NCBI RefSeq assembly: GCF_038957035.1
Contig: NZ_CP152412.1
Coordinates: 2,042,501 to 2,106,500 of the forward strand
Reading direction: 5' to 3'
DNA length: 64,000 bases
Source of the DNA: Bradyrhizobium sp. B097
Lineage (GTDB): Bacteria > Pseudomonadota > Alphaproteobacteria > Rhizobiales > Xanthobacteraceae
A program made the position numbers and the translations under genes. Below the pieces are notes generated by a model that was not told the origin of the DNA, ran no database searches, and worked only from the letters and a program-made list of their open reading frames with translations. This document shows, piece after piece, positions 17,680-27,184 of the stretch. Within the stretch, counting starts at the first letter, position 1; each line of letters opens with the position of its first letter.

Positions 17680-18090
17680 ATGACGGACGGGCCACGGACG
17701 ATCGGCGAGATCGCGAGCTATCACGCCCATGTCTATTACGATCCCGCCACCAGCCGCGGCGAGGCCGAACGCCTGCGCAACTGGATGGGCGAGCGCTTCC
17801 TGGTCACGCTCGGGCGTTGGCACGACGTCAAGGTCGGCCCGCACGACCAGGCGATGTATCAGGTGGCGTTTGCGGCCGAGCTGTTTCCGACCCTGGTGCC
17901 GTGGCTGATGCTGAACCACGGCAGCCTGAGCATCCTGGTCCATCCCAACACGACGAATCCGCGCCGCGATCATCGCGACGATCCGCTCTGGATCGGCACG
18001 CCGCTTGCCGTCCATGCCGACAAGCTGCCCGAAGAGTCCGAAATGGAGCAGGCGCCGGCCCCGAACACGTCGCCGACATTGCGTCCCTGA
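17680..18090 (+). CDS. DOPA 4,5-dioxygenase-family protein
   Basis: The 136-residue protein matches the DOPA-dioxygenase-like family (PF08883): YHAHVYYDP at the start, then [20 protein letters not shown] and [12 protein letters not shown]. The conserved histidines would bind iron and catechol. The ATG at 17680 follows GGAGAGG; the GTG at 17653 overlapping the previous stop is less likely. Bacterial members are small and often have no assigned substrate. It is probably co-transcribed with the methyltransferase. Confidence 0.75.
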   Translation: MTDGPRTIGEIASYHAHVYYDPATSRGEAERLRNWMGERFLVTLGRWHDVKVGPHDQAMYQVAFAAELFPTLVPWLMLNHGSLSILVHPNTTNPRRDHRDDPLWIGTPLAVHADKLPEESEMEQAPAPNTSPTLRP

Positions 18091-18234
18091 GCGCCGGCTC
18101 CGGTCGACCGGATGGGTAAAGTTTGACGCAATTGCGTTACAGCCAAGTCGTTTCAAACTCATCGCGTTTTGCAACGTGAGGTTAAGCCGGCATTCCTAGG
18201 CTTACCCGACATTTCAGGGTCGGGCGCATTAGGC

Positions 18235-20616
18235 ATGTTCTTTTCGTTTCGAAGCTGGTCACTGTGGCGGGTGGTCGGGCCTCTGCTCGCCATCGTGTTG
18301 CTGCTGGGCGGTCTGTCCGCCGGCAGCCTGCAGGTGATGTCCGCGGTGCGCGCCTATGTGGCGGGCGAGAGCCTGTGGTCGAAGGGGCAGAAGGACGCCA
18401 TTCACGACCTTCAGATCTATATCAGCACCGGCGCACCGCTCTATCTGCAGAAGTTCGATGCCGCGATCGCGGTGCCGCTGGCCGATCGCACGGCGCGGCG
18501 CGCGCTGGAAGCGCCAGGCAACAACGACGCCGTGGCGAGGAGTGGCTTCGCCAAAGCGGGCAATCATGACGACGACATTGGCGGCCTGATCTGGCTGTTC
18601 AAATATTTCCGCACGATGCACCACGTGGCCGGTGCGGTGACGGCCTGGCGGAATTCGGACGCGTTGCTCGATCAGCTGATCGAAATCAGGAACGAGGCCG
18701 CCAACGACGTCGCGCTGCATGATCCCTCGGCCGCGACCATCAAACACTGGGCCGAGCGGATCGGTGCGGTCGACGCTGCGCTGAGCACGCTCGCCGTCGA
18801 TTTCTCCGACCAGTTGGGAAAGGCGTCGCGTCAGGTCTCAGCGCTGCTGCTGCTGGTCAATCTCGTGATCGCGGCCTGCCTGGCCGGCATCGTCCTGTTC
18901 CACACAAGGCGGATGCTGTGGCGGCGCTGGCTTGCCGAGACCGCGCTCGCTGTCGAGAAGGAGCGCGCCCAGCTCACGCTGGCCTCGATCGGCGACGCGG
19001 TCATCGTGACGACGCAGGACGATCGCGTCGGCTACATGAACGGCGCCGCGCAACGGCTGATCGCCTTTGGGCTCGACGTGACCGGATGGCAGCTTTCATC
19101 GCTGTTCAACATCGCGGAGCAGCCGGTGCGCGGATCGTTCCAGAGCGCCGACGCCGACGACGAAAGCCGGCCGCAGCAGCGGCTGCTGGTGCGGCCGGAT
19201 CATTCCAGCGTGCCGGTCTCGGTGGTCGAGACCCCGATCGTGCATGCCGGCGAGCCGGCCGGCCGCGTCATGATCATTCACGACATGACCGCCGAGCGGC
19301 GGCTGGTCGAGGAACTGGCATGGGCTGCCTCCCATGACGCGCTCACCGGCCTTGCCAACCGGCGGCAGTTCGAGTTCGAGCTGCACAAGGCGATGTCGGG
19401 GTCGCCGGTCGTGGGCGCCGATCTGATGCTGATCGACCTCGACCAGTTCAAGATCGTCAACGACACCTGCGGCCACATGGCGGGTGACCGGTTGCTGAAG
19501 CAGGTAGCGAAGATGCTGGCGGCCGAGGTCGGCGACAGCGGGCTGGTTGCGCGTCTTGGCGGCGACGAATTCGGCATTCTGCTGCACGACGATGGCTCCG
19601 CTACACACGACGTCGCTGCCGACGTCGCGGAGCGGATCAGGGCGGTGGTCGAGCAGTCGAGCTTCGTCCATGAGGGCTCGAGCTTCCGGATCAGCGCGAG
19701 CATCGGCCTGGTCGCGCTTGCCGACAGCGCCGGCGTGCAGGACGCGTTGCGGCTTGCCGACGTCGCCTGCTTCCTCGCCAAGGACAAGGGACGCAATCGC
19801 GTCCAGGAACACCGTCCGTCCGATACCGGCATGGCGGTGCGTGTCGCCGAGATGAGCTGGGTCAATCGCATCCGGAAGGGATTGGATGAGGGACGCTTCT
19901 GCCTCTACGAGCAGGAGATCCGTCCGATCAGCGGTGCGCTGAAGGGCAATGAGCGGCGCGAATTGCTGCTGCGGCTGCGCGACGAGAACGGTGCGCTGGT
20001 GCCGCCCGGCAGCTTCCTGCCCGCGGCCGAACGCTACGGGCTGATGCCGCTGATCGACCGCTGGGTGGTTCGCCGCGCCTTCGAGATCATCGCCGAGCGC
20101 AAGTACCACCCGCGCAAGATTGCGAGCTACGCCATCAATCTCTCGGGCGCCACGATCGGGGACGGCGACTTCGTCGACTTCGTCGCCGAACTGTTCGCGC
20201 AGCATGATGTTTCGCCGGCATTGGTGTGTTTCGAGATCACCGAGACCAGCGCCATCTCGAATCTCGACGAGGCGCAGACGTTCATCGCGCGGCTGCGCGA
20301 GATCGGCTGCAGCTTCTCGCTCGACGATTTCGGCACCGGCATGTCCTCGATCGCGTATCTGAAGCACCTGCCGGTCGACATCATCAAGATCGACGGCTCG
20401 TTCGTGAAGGAGATCCTGAACAGCAAGGTCGATCGCGCGATGGTCGAGATGATCACCAAGACCGCGAAGATCATGCAGAAGCAGGTGGTCGCCGAATTCG
20501 TCGAGAGCCTCGCGATCCTGGACGAATTACGCCAGATCGGGGTCGACTACGCGCAGGGTTACGCCATCGGCAAGCCGGTCCCGGTGCTCACCCTCCGGGA
20601 AGAAAAGATCGCCTGA
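18235..20616 (+). CDS. Membrane GGDEF/EAL c-di-GMP enzyme
   Basis: From ATG 18235 (a TTG at 18169 is less likely) the protein has 793 residues. Order: TM helix (~10-32), periplasmic sensor region (~33-190), second TM (~195-218), PAS-like domain, GGDEF domain with intact RLGGDEF near 441, and EAL domain. The EAL motif reads ELLLRL near 576, with NLSG, FEITETS, DDFGTGMSS and KIDGSFVK all present, so phosphodiesterase activity is plausible. The usual YQP before EAL is EQEIRPI. It probably adjusts c-di-GMP in response to a periplasmic signal. Confidence 0.88.
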   Translation: MFFSFRSWSLWRVVGPLLAIVLLLGGLSAGSLQVMSAVRAYVAGESLWSKGQKDAIHDLQIYISTGAPLYLQKFDAAIAVPLADRTARRALEAPGNNDAVARSGFAKAGNHDDDIGGLIWLFKYFRTMHHVAGAVTAWRNSDALLDQLIEIRNEAANDVALHDPSAATIKHWAERIGAVDAALSTLAVDFSDQLGKASRQVSALLLLVNLVIAACLAGIVLFHTRRMLWRRWLAETALAVEKERAQLTLASIGDAVIVTTQDDRVGYMNGAAQRLIAFGLDVTGWQLSSLFNIAEQPVRGSFQSADADDESRPQQRLLVRPDHSSVPVSVVETPIVHAGEPAGRVMIIHDMTAERRLVEELAWAASHDALTGLANRRQFEFELHKAMSGSPVVGADLMLIDLDQFKIVNDTCGHMAGDRLLKQVAKMLAAEVGDSGLVARLGGDEFGILLHDDGSATHDVAADVAERIRAVVEQSSFVHEGSSFRISASIGLVALADSAGVQDALRLADVACFLAKDKGRNRVQEHRPSDTGMAVRVAEMSWVNRIRKGLDEGRFCLYEQEIRPISGALKGNERRELLLRLRDENGALVPPGSFLPAAERYGLMPLIDRWVVRRAFEIIAERKYHPRKIASYAINLSGATIGDGDFVDFVAELFAQHDVSPALVCFEITETSAISNLDEAQTFIARLREIGCSFSLDDFGTGMSSIAYLKHLPVDIIKIDGSFVKEILNSKVDRAMVEMITKTAKIMQKQVVAEFVESLAILDELRQIGVDYAQGYAIGKPVPVLTLREEKIA

Positions 20617-20825
20617 GTCGCCAAAATTGTCTCGAATCGGGACTTTTTAGGCCGTTTCAGCCCTCCCGGTGCTGATTCTCGGGCACTTTCCATCCGAAAA
20701 ACGTTTAAAAATCCTGTCGTTGCCCGCTTCGTCTCGATTATGCCTTACTCTAATTCCCTGATATAATGAGCGAACGGTGAATCCAGCGTGGGCCGGGTAA
20801 CAGGCCCCAGAGCACCGACTTGGGG

Positions 20826-21866
20826 ATGATGGGTCAACGTACGACGAAAGCAGCCGCGCGTAAGTCGAACCGCGGCGTGTCTCTGGTGGGCAGCACGGCG
20901 TTCGCCGTGAGCGCGCTCGTCCTGTCGTCTGGCCTTGCCGCCTGGATGGTCGGCATCGACCCTACCGCATGGCTGCATGGACCGGCATTCGCCAACACCA
21001 CCGCCTCGCTGAATTTCGACGATCGCTTCGGCTCTCGCTCCACGATCAACACGGCCTCACTCTATTATCCCCTGCGCCGCGGGTTCCGTTCGAGCCGCGG
21101 CGATTTCAATTCCGAGTTCGGTCAGATCGAGGACGCGCTGGCCGGCCAGCTGCGTGACACCCAGACCGAGCTGCCGACCAGCCAGCCGGCGACGGCATCG
21201 GTCGCGGCCACGACCACGACCGCGGCATCCGCCGTGCCGATGCCGCGATCGCGGCCGGTCGAGGCCAATCTGCTCGCGCGCAACGATCAGCCGCTGCCGC
21301 CGCAGGCGCCGGTGCAGCAGGGCGACAACCGGACGTTCCTGCAGAAGATCGCCGACATGATGCCGGGCAAGCTGCAACTGGCCTCGATCGATCCGAATGA
21401 TGGCTTGTTGTCCGGCCCGAGCCTCGATCTCGGTGCGCTCGGTTATGACAGCACCACGGCGGTCTACGACATCACCGGCCGCATCGTGTACATGCCCGAC
21501 GGCACGAAGTTCGAAGCGCATTCGGGGCTCGGCAATCTGCTCGACGATCCGTCGCATGTGACCGCCCGCAACGCCGGTGCGACGCCGCCCGGCGTCTACG
21601 AGATGAAGCCGCGCGAGAAGCTGTTCCACGGCGTGCCCGCGCTGCGCATGACCCCGGTCGATGGCAGCGATACGTTCGGGCGTGTCGGCCTGCTCGTGCA
21701 CAGCTACATGCTCGGGCCGAACGGCGACTCCAACGGCTGCATCTCGGTCAAGCACTACGACAAATTCCTGCAGGCCTATCGCAGCGGCTCGATCAAGCGC
21801 ATCGCCGTCGTGGTCAGCATCAAGGACGTCAAGTCGGCCTCGACCCGCGCGGCGTCGAACTCGTAA
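20826..21866 (+). CDS. DUF2778/L,D-transpeptidase-like exported protein
   Basis: The roughly 346-residue protein has an N-terminal membrane anchor (SLVGSTAFAVSALVLSSGLA) and a low-complexity Thr/Ala/Pro linker (about 110-165). The C-terminal catalytic-like domain contains VHSYMLGPNG and SNGCISV. His, Ser-x-Gly-Cys and the glycine match the L,D-transpeptidase/YkuD-like active site seen in DUF2778 proteins. The likely role is peptidoglycan cross-linking or editing in the periplasm. Starts at 20820 (TTG), 20826 and 20829 are all possible. Confidence 0.72.
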   Translation: MMGQRTTKAAARKSNRGVSLVGSTAFAVSALVLSSGLAAWMVGIDPTAWLHGPAFANTTASLNFDDRFGSRSTINTASLYYPLRRGFRSSRGDFNSEFGQIEDALAGQLRDTQTELPTSQPATASVAATTTTAASAVPMPRSRPVEANLLARNDQPLPPQAPVQQGDNRTFLQKIADMMPGKLQLASIDPNDGLLSGPSLDLGALGYDSTTAVYDITGRIVYMPDGTKFEAHSGLGNLLDDPSHVTARNAGATPPGVYEMKPREKLFHGVPALRMTPVDGSDTFGRVGLLVHSYMLGPNGDSNGCISVKHYDKFLQAYRSGSIKRIAVVVSIKDVKSASTRAASNS

Positions 21867-22016
21867 GCCGCACGCCGGCACGGCCGGTTGTTCATCGAAC
21901 CCCCTCAAATCCTCTGTGAGTCACCTCGCCTCCAGCGCGGCAAGCGCCGGACGATGAGCTGTTGGCGCAGCGGAATGCCCCGGCACTGCTCCCGCCGCTG
22001 ATTAATATCGCAAGGT

Positions 22017-22030
22017 TGTATACTGGAATG
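22017..22030. promoter_or_regulatory. Second GTATAC site upstream of vanA (weak)
   Basis: TGTATACTGGAATG carries the GTATAC core of the main operator, 62 bases (about six helical turns) upstream of it, with an ATGTAT half-site just after. It could be an auxiliary operator for the FCD regulator. Confidence 0.4.
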
Positions 22031-22058
22031 TATGATATAGGTATTTAGTTACTCCGAC

Positions 22059-22089
22059 TTGCTAAAATATTGGATTGATGTATACATCA
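22059..22089 (+). promoter_or_regulatory. vanA promoter with palindromic operator
   Basis: A possible -35 TTGCTA (22059-22064) and -10 TATACA (22081-22086) are 16 bases apart. The perfect 14-base palindrome TGATGTATACATCA (22076-22089) covers the -10 box. This is the expected arrangement for repression by the GntR/FCD regulator encoded between vanA and vanB. Confidence 0.6.
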
Positions 22090-22120
22090 GGTATCCGAAA
22101 AGACCCTAAGAGGGCGACCG

Positions 22121-23170
22121 ATGCCAAAACCCTTTCCAATGAACGCGTGGTACGCGGCCGGTTGGGATGCCGAGATCAAGCACGCGCTGCTGCCGCGGAC
22201 GATCTGCGGCAGGCATGTCGTGATGTACCGGAAGGGCGACGGCGAGGTCGTAGCGCTCGAGGATGCCTGCTGGCATCGCCTCGTGCCGCTCTCCAAGGGC
22301 CGGCTCGACGGCGATACCGTGGTCTGCGGCTATCACGGCCTGAAATACAATGCGCAGGGCCGCTGCACCTTCATGCCCTCGCAGGAGACGATCAATCCAT
22401 CGGCCTGCGTGCGTGCCTATCCCGTCGTCGAGCGCCATCGCTTCATCTGGCTCTGGATGGGCGATCCCGCGCTGGCCGATCCCGCGCTGGTGCCCGACAT
22501 GCACTGGAATCACGATCCGGCCTGGGCCGGCGACGGCAAGACCATTCACGTCAAATGCGACTACCGCCTCGTCGTCGACAATCTGATGGACCTGACCCAC
22601 GAGACCTTCGTGCACGGCTCGAGCATCGGCAATGATGCGGTCGCCGAAGCGCCGTTCGACGTCACCCATGGCGAGAAGACCGTGACCGTCACGCGCTGGA
22701 TGAGGGGCATCGAGGCGCCGCCGTTCTGGGCCAAGCAGTTGCAGAAGCCGGGCCCGGTCGATCGCTGGCAGATCATCCGCTTCGAAGCGCCGTGCACCGT
22801 CAACATCGACGTCGGTGTCGCGCCGGCCGGATCCGGCGCGCCGGAGGGCGATCGCTCACAGGGCGTCAACGGCTATGTGCTCAACACCATCACGCCGGAG
22901 ACCGAGAAGACCTGCCACTACTTCTGGGCCTTCGTCCGCAACCACCGCATCACCGAGCAGCGCCTGACCAGTGAAATCCGCGACGGCGTCGCCGGCATCT
23001 TCCACGAGGACGAGATCATCCTGGAAGCGCAACAGCGCGCGATGGACGAAAATCCGGACCGCGTGTTCTACAATCTCAACATCGATGCAGGTGCGATGTG
23101 GGCGCGCCGCGTCATCGACCGCATGGTGGCGAAGGAAAATCCGCCACAGCAGTTGCAGGCCGCCGAGTAG
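22121..23170 (+). CDS. vanA: Vanillate O-demethylase-type Rieske oxygenase subunit
   Basis: The 349-residue protein has an N-terminal Rieske [2Fe-2S] site (C50, H52, C69, H72) and a mononuclear iron site in DNLMDLTHETFVH (H160, H165 and a nearby Asp). Size and sequence match the VanA class of aromatic-ring O-demethylases, which convert vanillate to protocatechuate and formaldehyde. An FCD regulator and a VanB-type reductase follow at 9 and 12 bases. A related methoxy-aromatic or other aromatic substrate is possible. Confidence 0.87.
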   Translation: MPKPFPMNAWYAAGWDAEIKHALLPRTICGRHVVMYRKGDGEVVALEDACWHRLVPLSKGRLDGDTVVCGYHGLKYNAQGRCTFMPSQETINPSACVRAYPVVERHRFIWLWMGDPALADPALVPDMHWNHDPAWAGDGKTIHVKCDYRLVVDNLMDLTHETFVHGSSIGNDAVAEAPFDVTHGEKTVTVTRWMRGIEAPPFWAKQLQKPGPVDRWQIIRFEAPCTVNIDVGVAPAGSGAPEGDRSQGVNGYVLNTITPETEKTCHYFWAFVRNHRITEQRLTSEIRDGVAGIFHEDEIILEAQQRAMDENPDRVFYNLNIDAGAMWARRVIDRMVAKENPPQQLQAAE

Positions 23171-23179
23171 GAGCAAACC

Positions 23180-23926
23180 ATGGCGGAACGCGAAGCCGAT
23201 CGCTCAGTGTCGCACACCGTGCGGGCGCAGCTCGCGCTGCGCGACCTGGTTCTCTCCGGCCGGCTGCGGCCGGGCGAGCGCATCTCGGAACTGCAGGCGG
23301 TCGAGATCACCGGGGTGTCGCGCACGCCGGTGCGGATGGCGCTGGTCCGGCTGGAGGAGGAAGGCCTGCTGGAGGCGATCCCGTCCGGCGGATTCATGGT
23401 CAAGGCGTTCTCCGAACGCGACATTCTCGATTCGATCGAGCTGCGCGGCACGCTGGAGGGCCTTGCCGCGCGCTTTGCCGCCGAGCGCGGCGTCTCGTCG
23501 CGCGATCTCGAGCCGCTGAAGGAATGCCTCAACGAGATCGACGGCCTGGTGCGGCAGGATTCGATCTCGGTTGAAGCCTTTTCGTCCTATGTCGCGCTCA
23601 ATGCACGCTTCCACGCACTGCTGACCGAGCTGTCGCGCAGCCCGCCACTGATCCGGCAGATCGACCGCGCCTCGGCGCTGCCATTCGCCTCGCCGAGCGG
23701 CTTCGTGATGGCGCAATCGGCCTTGCCCGAGGCGCGCCAGATCCTGCTGATCGCGCAGGACCATCATCGCGTGGTGGTCGACGCCATCGAGAATCGCGAG
23801 GGCGCGCGCGCCGAAGCGATCATGCGCGAGCATGCCCGGCTGGCGGCACGCAATCTGCGGCTGGCGCTGCGCAACCGCACGCACCTTGATCTGCTGCCGG
23901 CATTGGCGCTGGTCACGGCCGGCTGA
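23180..23926 (+). CDS. vanR: GntR/FCD transcriptional regulator of the van operon
   Basis: The 248-residue protein has an N-terminal winged HTH (RLRPGERISELQAVEITGVSRTPVR) and a C-terminal FCD helical ligand domain with metal-type histidines (ARFHALL, DHHRVVVDAI, REHARLA). It sits inside the van operon between oxygenase and reductase genes. The palindrome TGATGTATACATCA over the vanA promoter is the likely target. A substrate- or product-relieved repressor is expected for this family. Confidence 0.85.
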   Translation: MAEREADRSVSHTVRAQLALRDLVLSGRLRPGERISELQAVEITGVSRTPVRMALVRLEEEGLLEAIPSGGFMVKAFSERDILDSIELRGTLEGLAARFAAERGVSSRDLEPLKECLNEIDGLVRQDSISVEAFSSYVALNARFHALLTELSRSPPLIRQIDRASALPFASPSGFVMAQSALPEARQILLIAQDHHRVVVDAIENREGARAEAIMREHARLAARNLRLALRNRTHLDLLPALALVTAG

Positions 23927-23938
23927 ACGGAGCGCGCG

Positions 23939-24919
23939 ATGCGATTCATTGAAACCTGGACCTCCGCCACGCTGCTTGCGACGCGCGACCTCACGCCCGG
24001 CATCTGCGAATTCCTGCTGCGGCCGGATAATTTCACCGCCGCGCCCTATCCCGTCGGCAGCCACATCGACGTCGGCGTCACCATCGAGGGCCAGCCGCAG
24101 ACCCGGTCCTATTCGCTGGTCGGCGAAGTCGATCCGCAAGGTTTTCGAATCGCGGTGCGGCACGCAGCGGATTCCCGCGGCGGCTCGCGCTACATGTGGT
24201 CGCTCGCGCCGGGGGCGCGGCTCGCCATCACGCAGCCCGCCTCGCTGGTGCAGCTCGACTGGACGCGGCGGCATTTCTGCCTGATCGCGGGTGGTGTCGG
24301 CATCACGCCGATCGTCGGCGCGGCGCAGGTGCTGGCCCGCCGCGATGCCGCGGTGACCTTGCACTATGCGGTGCGCACGCGCGGCGACGCGGCCTACCTC
24401 GATACACTCGAGCGTCTGCTCGGCGACCGCCTCATCGTCCATGCCGGCGACGAAGGCGGGCGGCTCGACCTCGACGGCGTCTTCGCAGGCTTGCCGCAGG
24501 ATACGATGACGTTGTTCTGCGGCCCGATGCGGATGCTGGATGCGGCGCGGCGTGCCTGGGAAGCGTCCGGCCGAGCGATGACCGATCTGCGCTACGAGAC
24601 CTTTGGATCGAGCGGGCTGCTGCCGACCGAGGCGTTCCGCGTGCGGCTCAGAGGTGAGGGGACCGAGTTCGTGATCCCGCGCGACCGCTCGATGCTGGAC
24701 GTGCTCAACGAAGCCGGCCATGAGGTGATGAGCGACTGCCGGCGCGGCGAATGCGGCGTCTGTGCGATAGACGTGGTCGATGTCGACGGCGAAATCGACC
24801 ATCGCGACGTCTTCTTCAGCGATCACCAGAAGCAGGAGAGCCGCAAGATCTGCACGTGCGTCTCGCGTGTCCGCGGCACCATCACGGTGGACACCTTGCA
24901 TCGCGCCGACGCGCTCTGA
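23939..24919 (+). CDS. vanB: Vanillate O-demethylase-type reductase (FMN/NAD and 2Fe-2S)
   Basis: The 326-residue electron-transfer protein is ordered as flavin-binding domain (RSYSLVGE near 60), NAD-binding domain (GGVGITPIVG near 121; CGPMRMLDAA) and C-terminal plant-type ferredoxin. The ferredoxin cysteines are in CRRGECGVC and CTCVSR. It passes NAD(P)H electrons to the VanA Rieske centre. It is the last gene of the operon. Confidence 0.88.
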   Translation: MRFIETWTSATLLATRDLTPGICEFLLRPDNFTAAPYPVGSHIDVGVTIEGQPQTRSYSLVGEVDPQGFRIAVRHAADSRGGSRYMWSLAPGARLAITQPASLVQLDWTRRHFCLIAGGVGITPIVGAAQVLARRDAAVTLHYAVRTRGDAAYLDTLERLLGDRLIVHAGDEGGRLDLDGVFAGLPQDTMTLFCGPMRMLDAARRAWEASGRAMTDLRYETFGSSGLLPTEAFRVRLRGEGTEFVIPRDRSMLDVLNEAGHEVMSDCRRGECGVCAIDVVDVDGEIDHRDVFFSDHQKQESRKICTCVSRVRGTITVDTLHRADAL

Positions 24920-24937
24920 AGGGGCGCCCGATCGGCG

Positions 24938-26899
24938 CTACGCCGCGTGCTCCGAGCGCTGCGGATTGCGATCGAGCAGCGCGGAGATATCGCTGCCCGA
25001 CATCGGCCGGCCGATCAGATAGCCCTGCACCTCGTCGCAACTGGTCTGGCGCAGATATTCGAGCTGATCCGCGGTCTCGACGCCTTCGGCCACGACGCCG
25101 ATCTGCAGGTCCTGCGCGAGGCTAATCACCGATTTGACGATTGCGGCGCAATCCGGCTGGGTCAGCATGTCCCGGATGAAGGATTGATCGATCTTGATGC
25201 GGCTGAACGGCAGTTTGCGCAGATAGGTCAGCGACGAGAACCCGGTGCCGAAATCGTCGAGCGCGACCGTCAGGCCGAGCTCGAGCAGCCCGTTCAGGAT
25301 CGCCGGCGCCGATCCGTATTTCGAGATCAGCATCGATTCGGTGATTTCGATCTCCAACCGGTTCGGCGCGACGTTCGCCTCGGCAAGCGCCTCGACGATG
25401 GTCTGCAGGATGCCGACGTTCTGGAACTGGACCGCGGAGAAATTCACCGCGATCCTGATGTCGTCAGGCCAGCGCGACAGCATCGCGCAGGCGCGACGGA
25501 TCACCCACTCGCCGAGCTGGTGGATCAGTCCGCTCTCCTCGGCGATCGGAATGAAGACGCTGGGCGGGATCAGACCACGCGTCGGATGCTGCCAGCGCAG
25601 CAGCGCCTCGAAGCCGGTAACGCGGCCTTCGCGGATGTCGAGGAACGGCTGGTAGACCAGAAACAGCTGGTCGGCCTCGATGGCCTGTTCCAAATCGCGC
25701 TGCAGCGCGCGGCGGTCGCGCGCCGATTGGTCGTCGCTGGCCTCGAAGAAGCAGATGGTGCCGGGGCCGGATTTCTTCGCCCGGTAGAGCGCGATGTCGA
25801 CATGCTTGAGCAGATCGTGGGACGTGTTGCCGTCCCGCGGCGCGAGCACGATGCCGATGCTGATCGCGCTGGTGATCTCGAACCCGTCGATCGGGAACGG
25901 ATCGGCGAACGCCGCAACGAACCGCTCGGCAATCGCGAGCGCGTCCTCCGGCCGCGTCAGATTGGACATGATCAGCGCGAATTCGTCACCGCCGATCCGC
26001 GCGACATGCTCGGCCGCGCGTGTGCAGCGCTGCAACCTCGCCGCAAGCTGCACCAGGAGTTCGTCGCCCGCCGGATGGCCGAACCTGTCGTTGATCTCCT
26101 TGAGGCGATCGAGATCGAGCAGCAGCACCGCGAATTCCTCGCCCGAGCGCTCCAGCCGGCTCAGCGCAGCATTGAGCGCCTCGTTGAAGGCGACGCGGTT
26201 CGGCAGATGCGTCAACGGATCCTGCCGCACCGTCCGTTCGGCCTCGTGCTGGGCGATGATGCGACGCCTGAATTCGAATGCGTTGAGGAACACGCCGCGC
26301 AGCAGCACGGAGCCGTAGACCAGGACGAGCACGGCCATCAGCAGATAGATGAAGTCGCCGTCCCTGCCGAGGCAGATCGCCGTGCCGACGAAGATCGGCC
26401 CGGTGAAGGCAATGGCGGCGATCGGGATGGTGGAGAAGGCGAAGGCGCCGCCGGCCAGCATGCCGGCGCAAAGACAGGTGATCACCAACTGGGCGCCGCT
26501 CGATGCGTTCGCGAAGAATGCGACCGGGACGACGCCCCAGGCCGCGCCGAGCGCCAGCGCATTGCGCACCAGCCGGTACATGGTCCGGCGCGACACGAAT
26601 TGCGGCTTGGCGATGCGGCGCGATGCGCGCACCTGCATGCCGAAGAACAGCGCCGCGCTGCTCACCGCGGCGGCCCACACCAGCGCGAACGCCCAATCCG
26701 GCGATTGCCACAGCGCAACCGCGAGCACCAGCGCGTTGCAGGCGTTGGCTAGCATGATGCCGAAGGAATAGCCGAGCACGAGCGAAACCTGCTCGGCGCG
26801 GATGTGGCCGGCAAGCGCTTCGTCCGTCGGTGGTGCGCCGAAGGCCGCGAGGTCACCCGCGAACAGGGTCGCGAAATATGATCTGAGATCGATACGCAT
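24938..26899 (-). CDS. Membrane GGDEF/EAL c-di-GMP enzyme
   Basis: The 653-residue protein from ATG 26899 (26929 or 26956 are alternatives) starts with a hydrophobic region of about five to seven TM helices. A GGDEF domain (RIGGDEFALI) and an EAL domain (FEALLRW, NFSAVQF, EITESM, DDFGTGFSS, KIDQSFI) follow. Both motifs are intact, so it may be bifunctional, or a phosphodiesterase tuned by its GGDEF domain. It is convergent with vanB and only 18 bases from it. Confidence 0.9.
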   Translation of the reverse strand: MRIDLRSYFATLFAGDLAAFGAPPTDEALAGHIRAEQVSLVLGYSFGIMLANACNALVLAVALWQSPDWAFALVWAAAVSSAALFFGMQVRASRRIAKPQFVSRRTMYRLVRNALALGAAWGVVPVAFFANASSGAQLVITCLCAGMLAGGAFAFSTIPIAAIAFTGPIFVGTAICLGRDGDFIYLLMAVLVLVYGSVLLRGVFLNAFEFRRRIIAQHEAERTVRQDPLTHLPNRVAFNEALNAALSRLERSGEEFAVLLLDLDRLKEINDRFGHPAGDELLVQLAARLQRCTRAAEHVARIGGDEFALIMSNLTRPEDALAIAERFVAAFADPFPIDGFEITSAISIGIVLAPRDGNTSHDLLKHVDIALYRAKKSGPGTICFFEASDDQSARDRRALQRDLEQAIEADQLFLVYQPFLDIREGRVTGFEALLRWQHPTRGLIPPSVFIPIAEESGLIHQLGEWVIRRACAMLSRWPDDIRIAVNFSAVQFQNVGILQTIVEALAEANVAPNRLEIEITESMLISKYGSAPAILNGLLELGLTVALDDFGTGFSSLTYLRKLPFSRIKIDQSFIRDMLTQPDCAAIVKSVISLAQDLQIGVVAEGVETADQLEYLRQTSCDEVQGYLIGRPMSGSDISALLDRNPQRSEHAA

Positions 26900-27053
26900 C
26901 TCACTACGTTGCCTGCGCGGTTTGGCCATGGCGCAATGGCGAAGAATTCTCTGCAAACCTTTGACAAACTATGAACTATTGGAACGGACCGTGCCACGGC
27001 GGGCTCACGTTTTGGTTCCACCGGCAGGCATTGCTAACAAATCGATACAAATG

Positions 27054-27088
27054 CGTGACGGGTGTCGCGGCGGGCCGTGACGGGTGTC
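27054..27088. repeat. Short direct repeat pair
   Basis: CGTGACGGGTGTC occurs at 27054-27066 and again at 27076-27088, a period of 22 bases, about two helical turns. It lies upstream of the broken VOC gene and could be an old operator. Confidence 0.4.
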
Positions 27089-27184
27089 ACGGACCGGCCA
27101 AGCTTGCCCCCGCGCGGCTTGATCCTCCGCCGGTTTTTCGCAATGACTTGAGTTCCCGCGACCGGCAAGAACCAGAAGGTGCGC

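Noticed and set aside
24947..26752. 601-codon open frame antisense to the second GGDEF/EAL gene
   Set aside because: It is an artefact of high GC; composition (Arg/Asp/Gln-rich, no domain) is unlike a protein, and the opposite strand carries intact GGDEF and EAL motifs.
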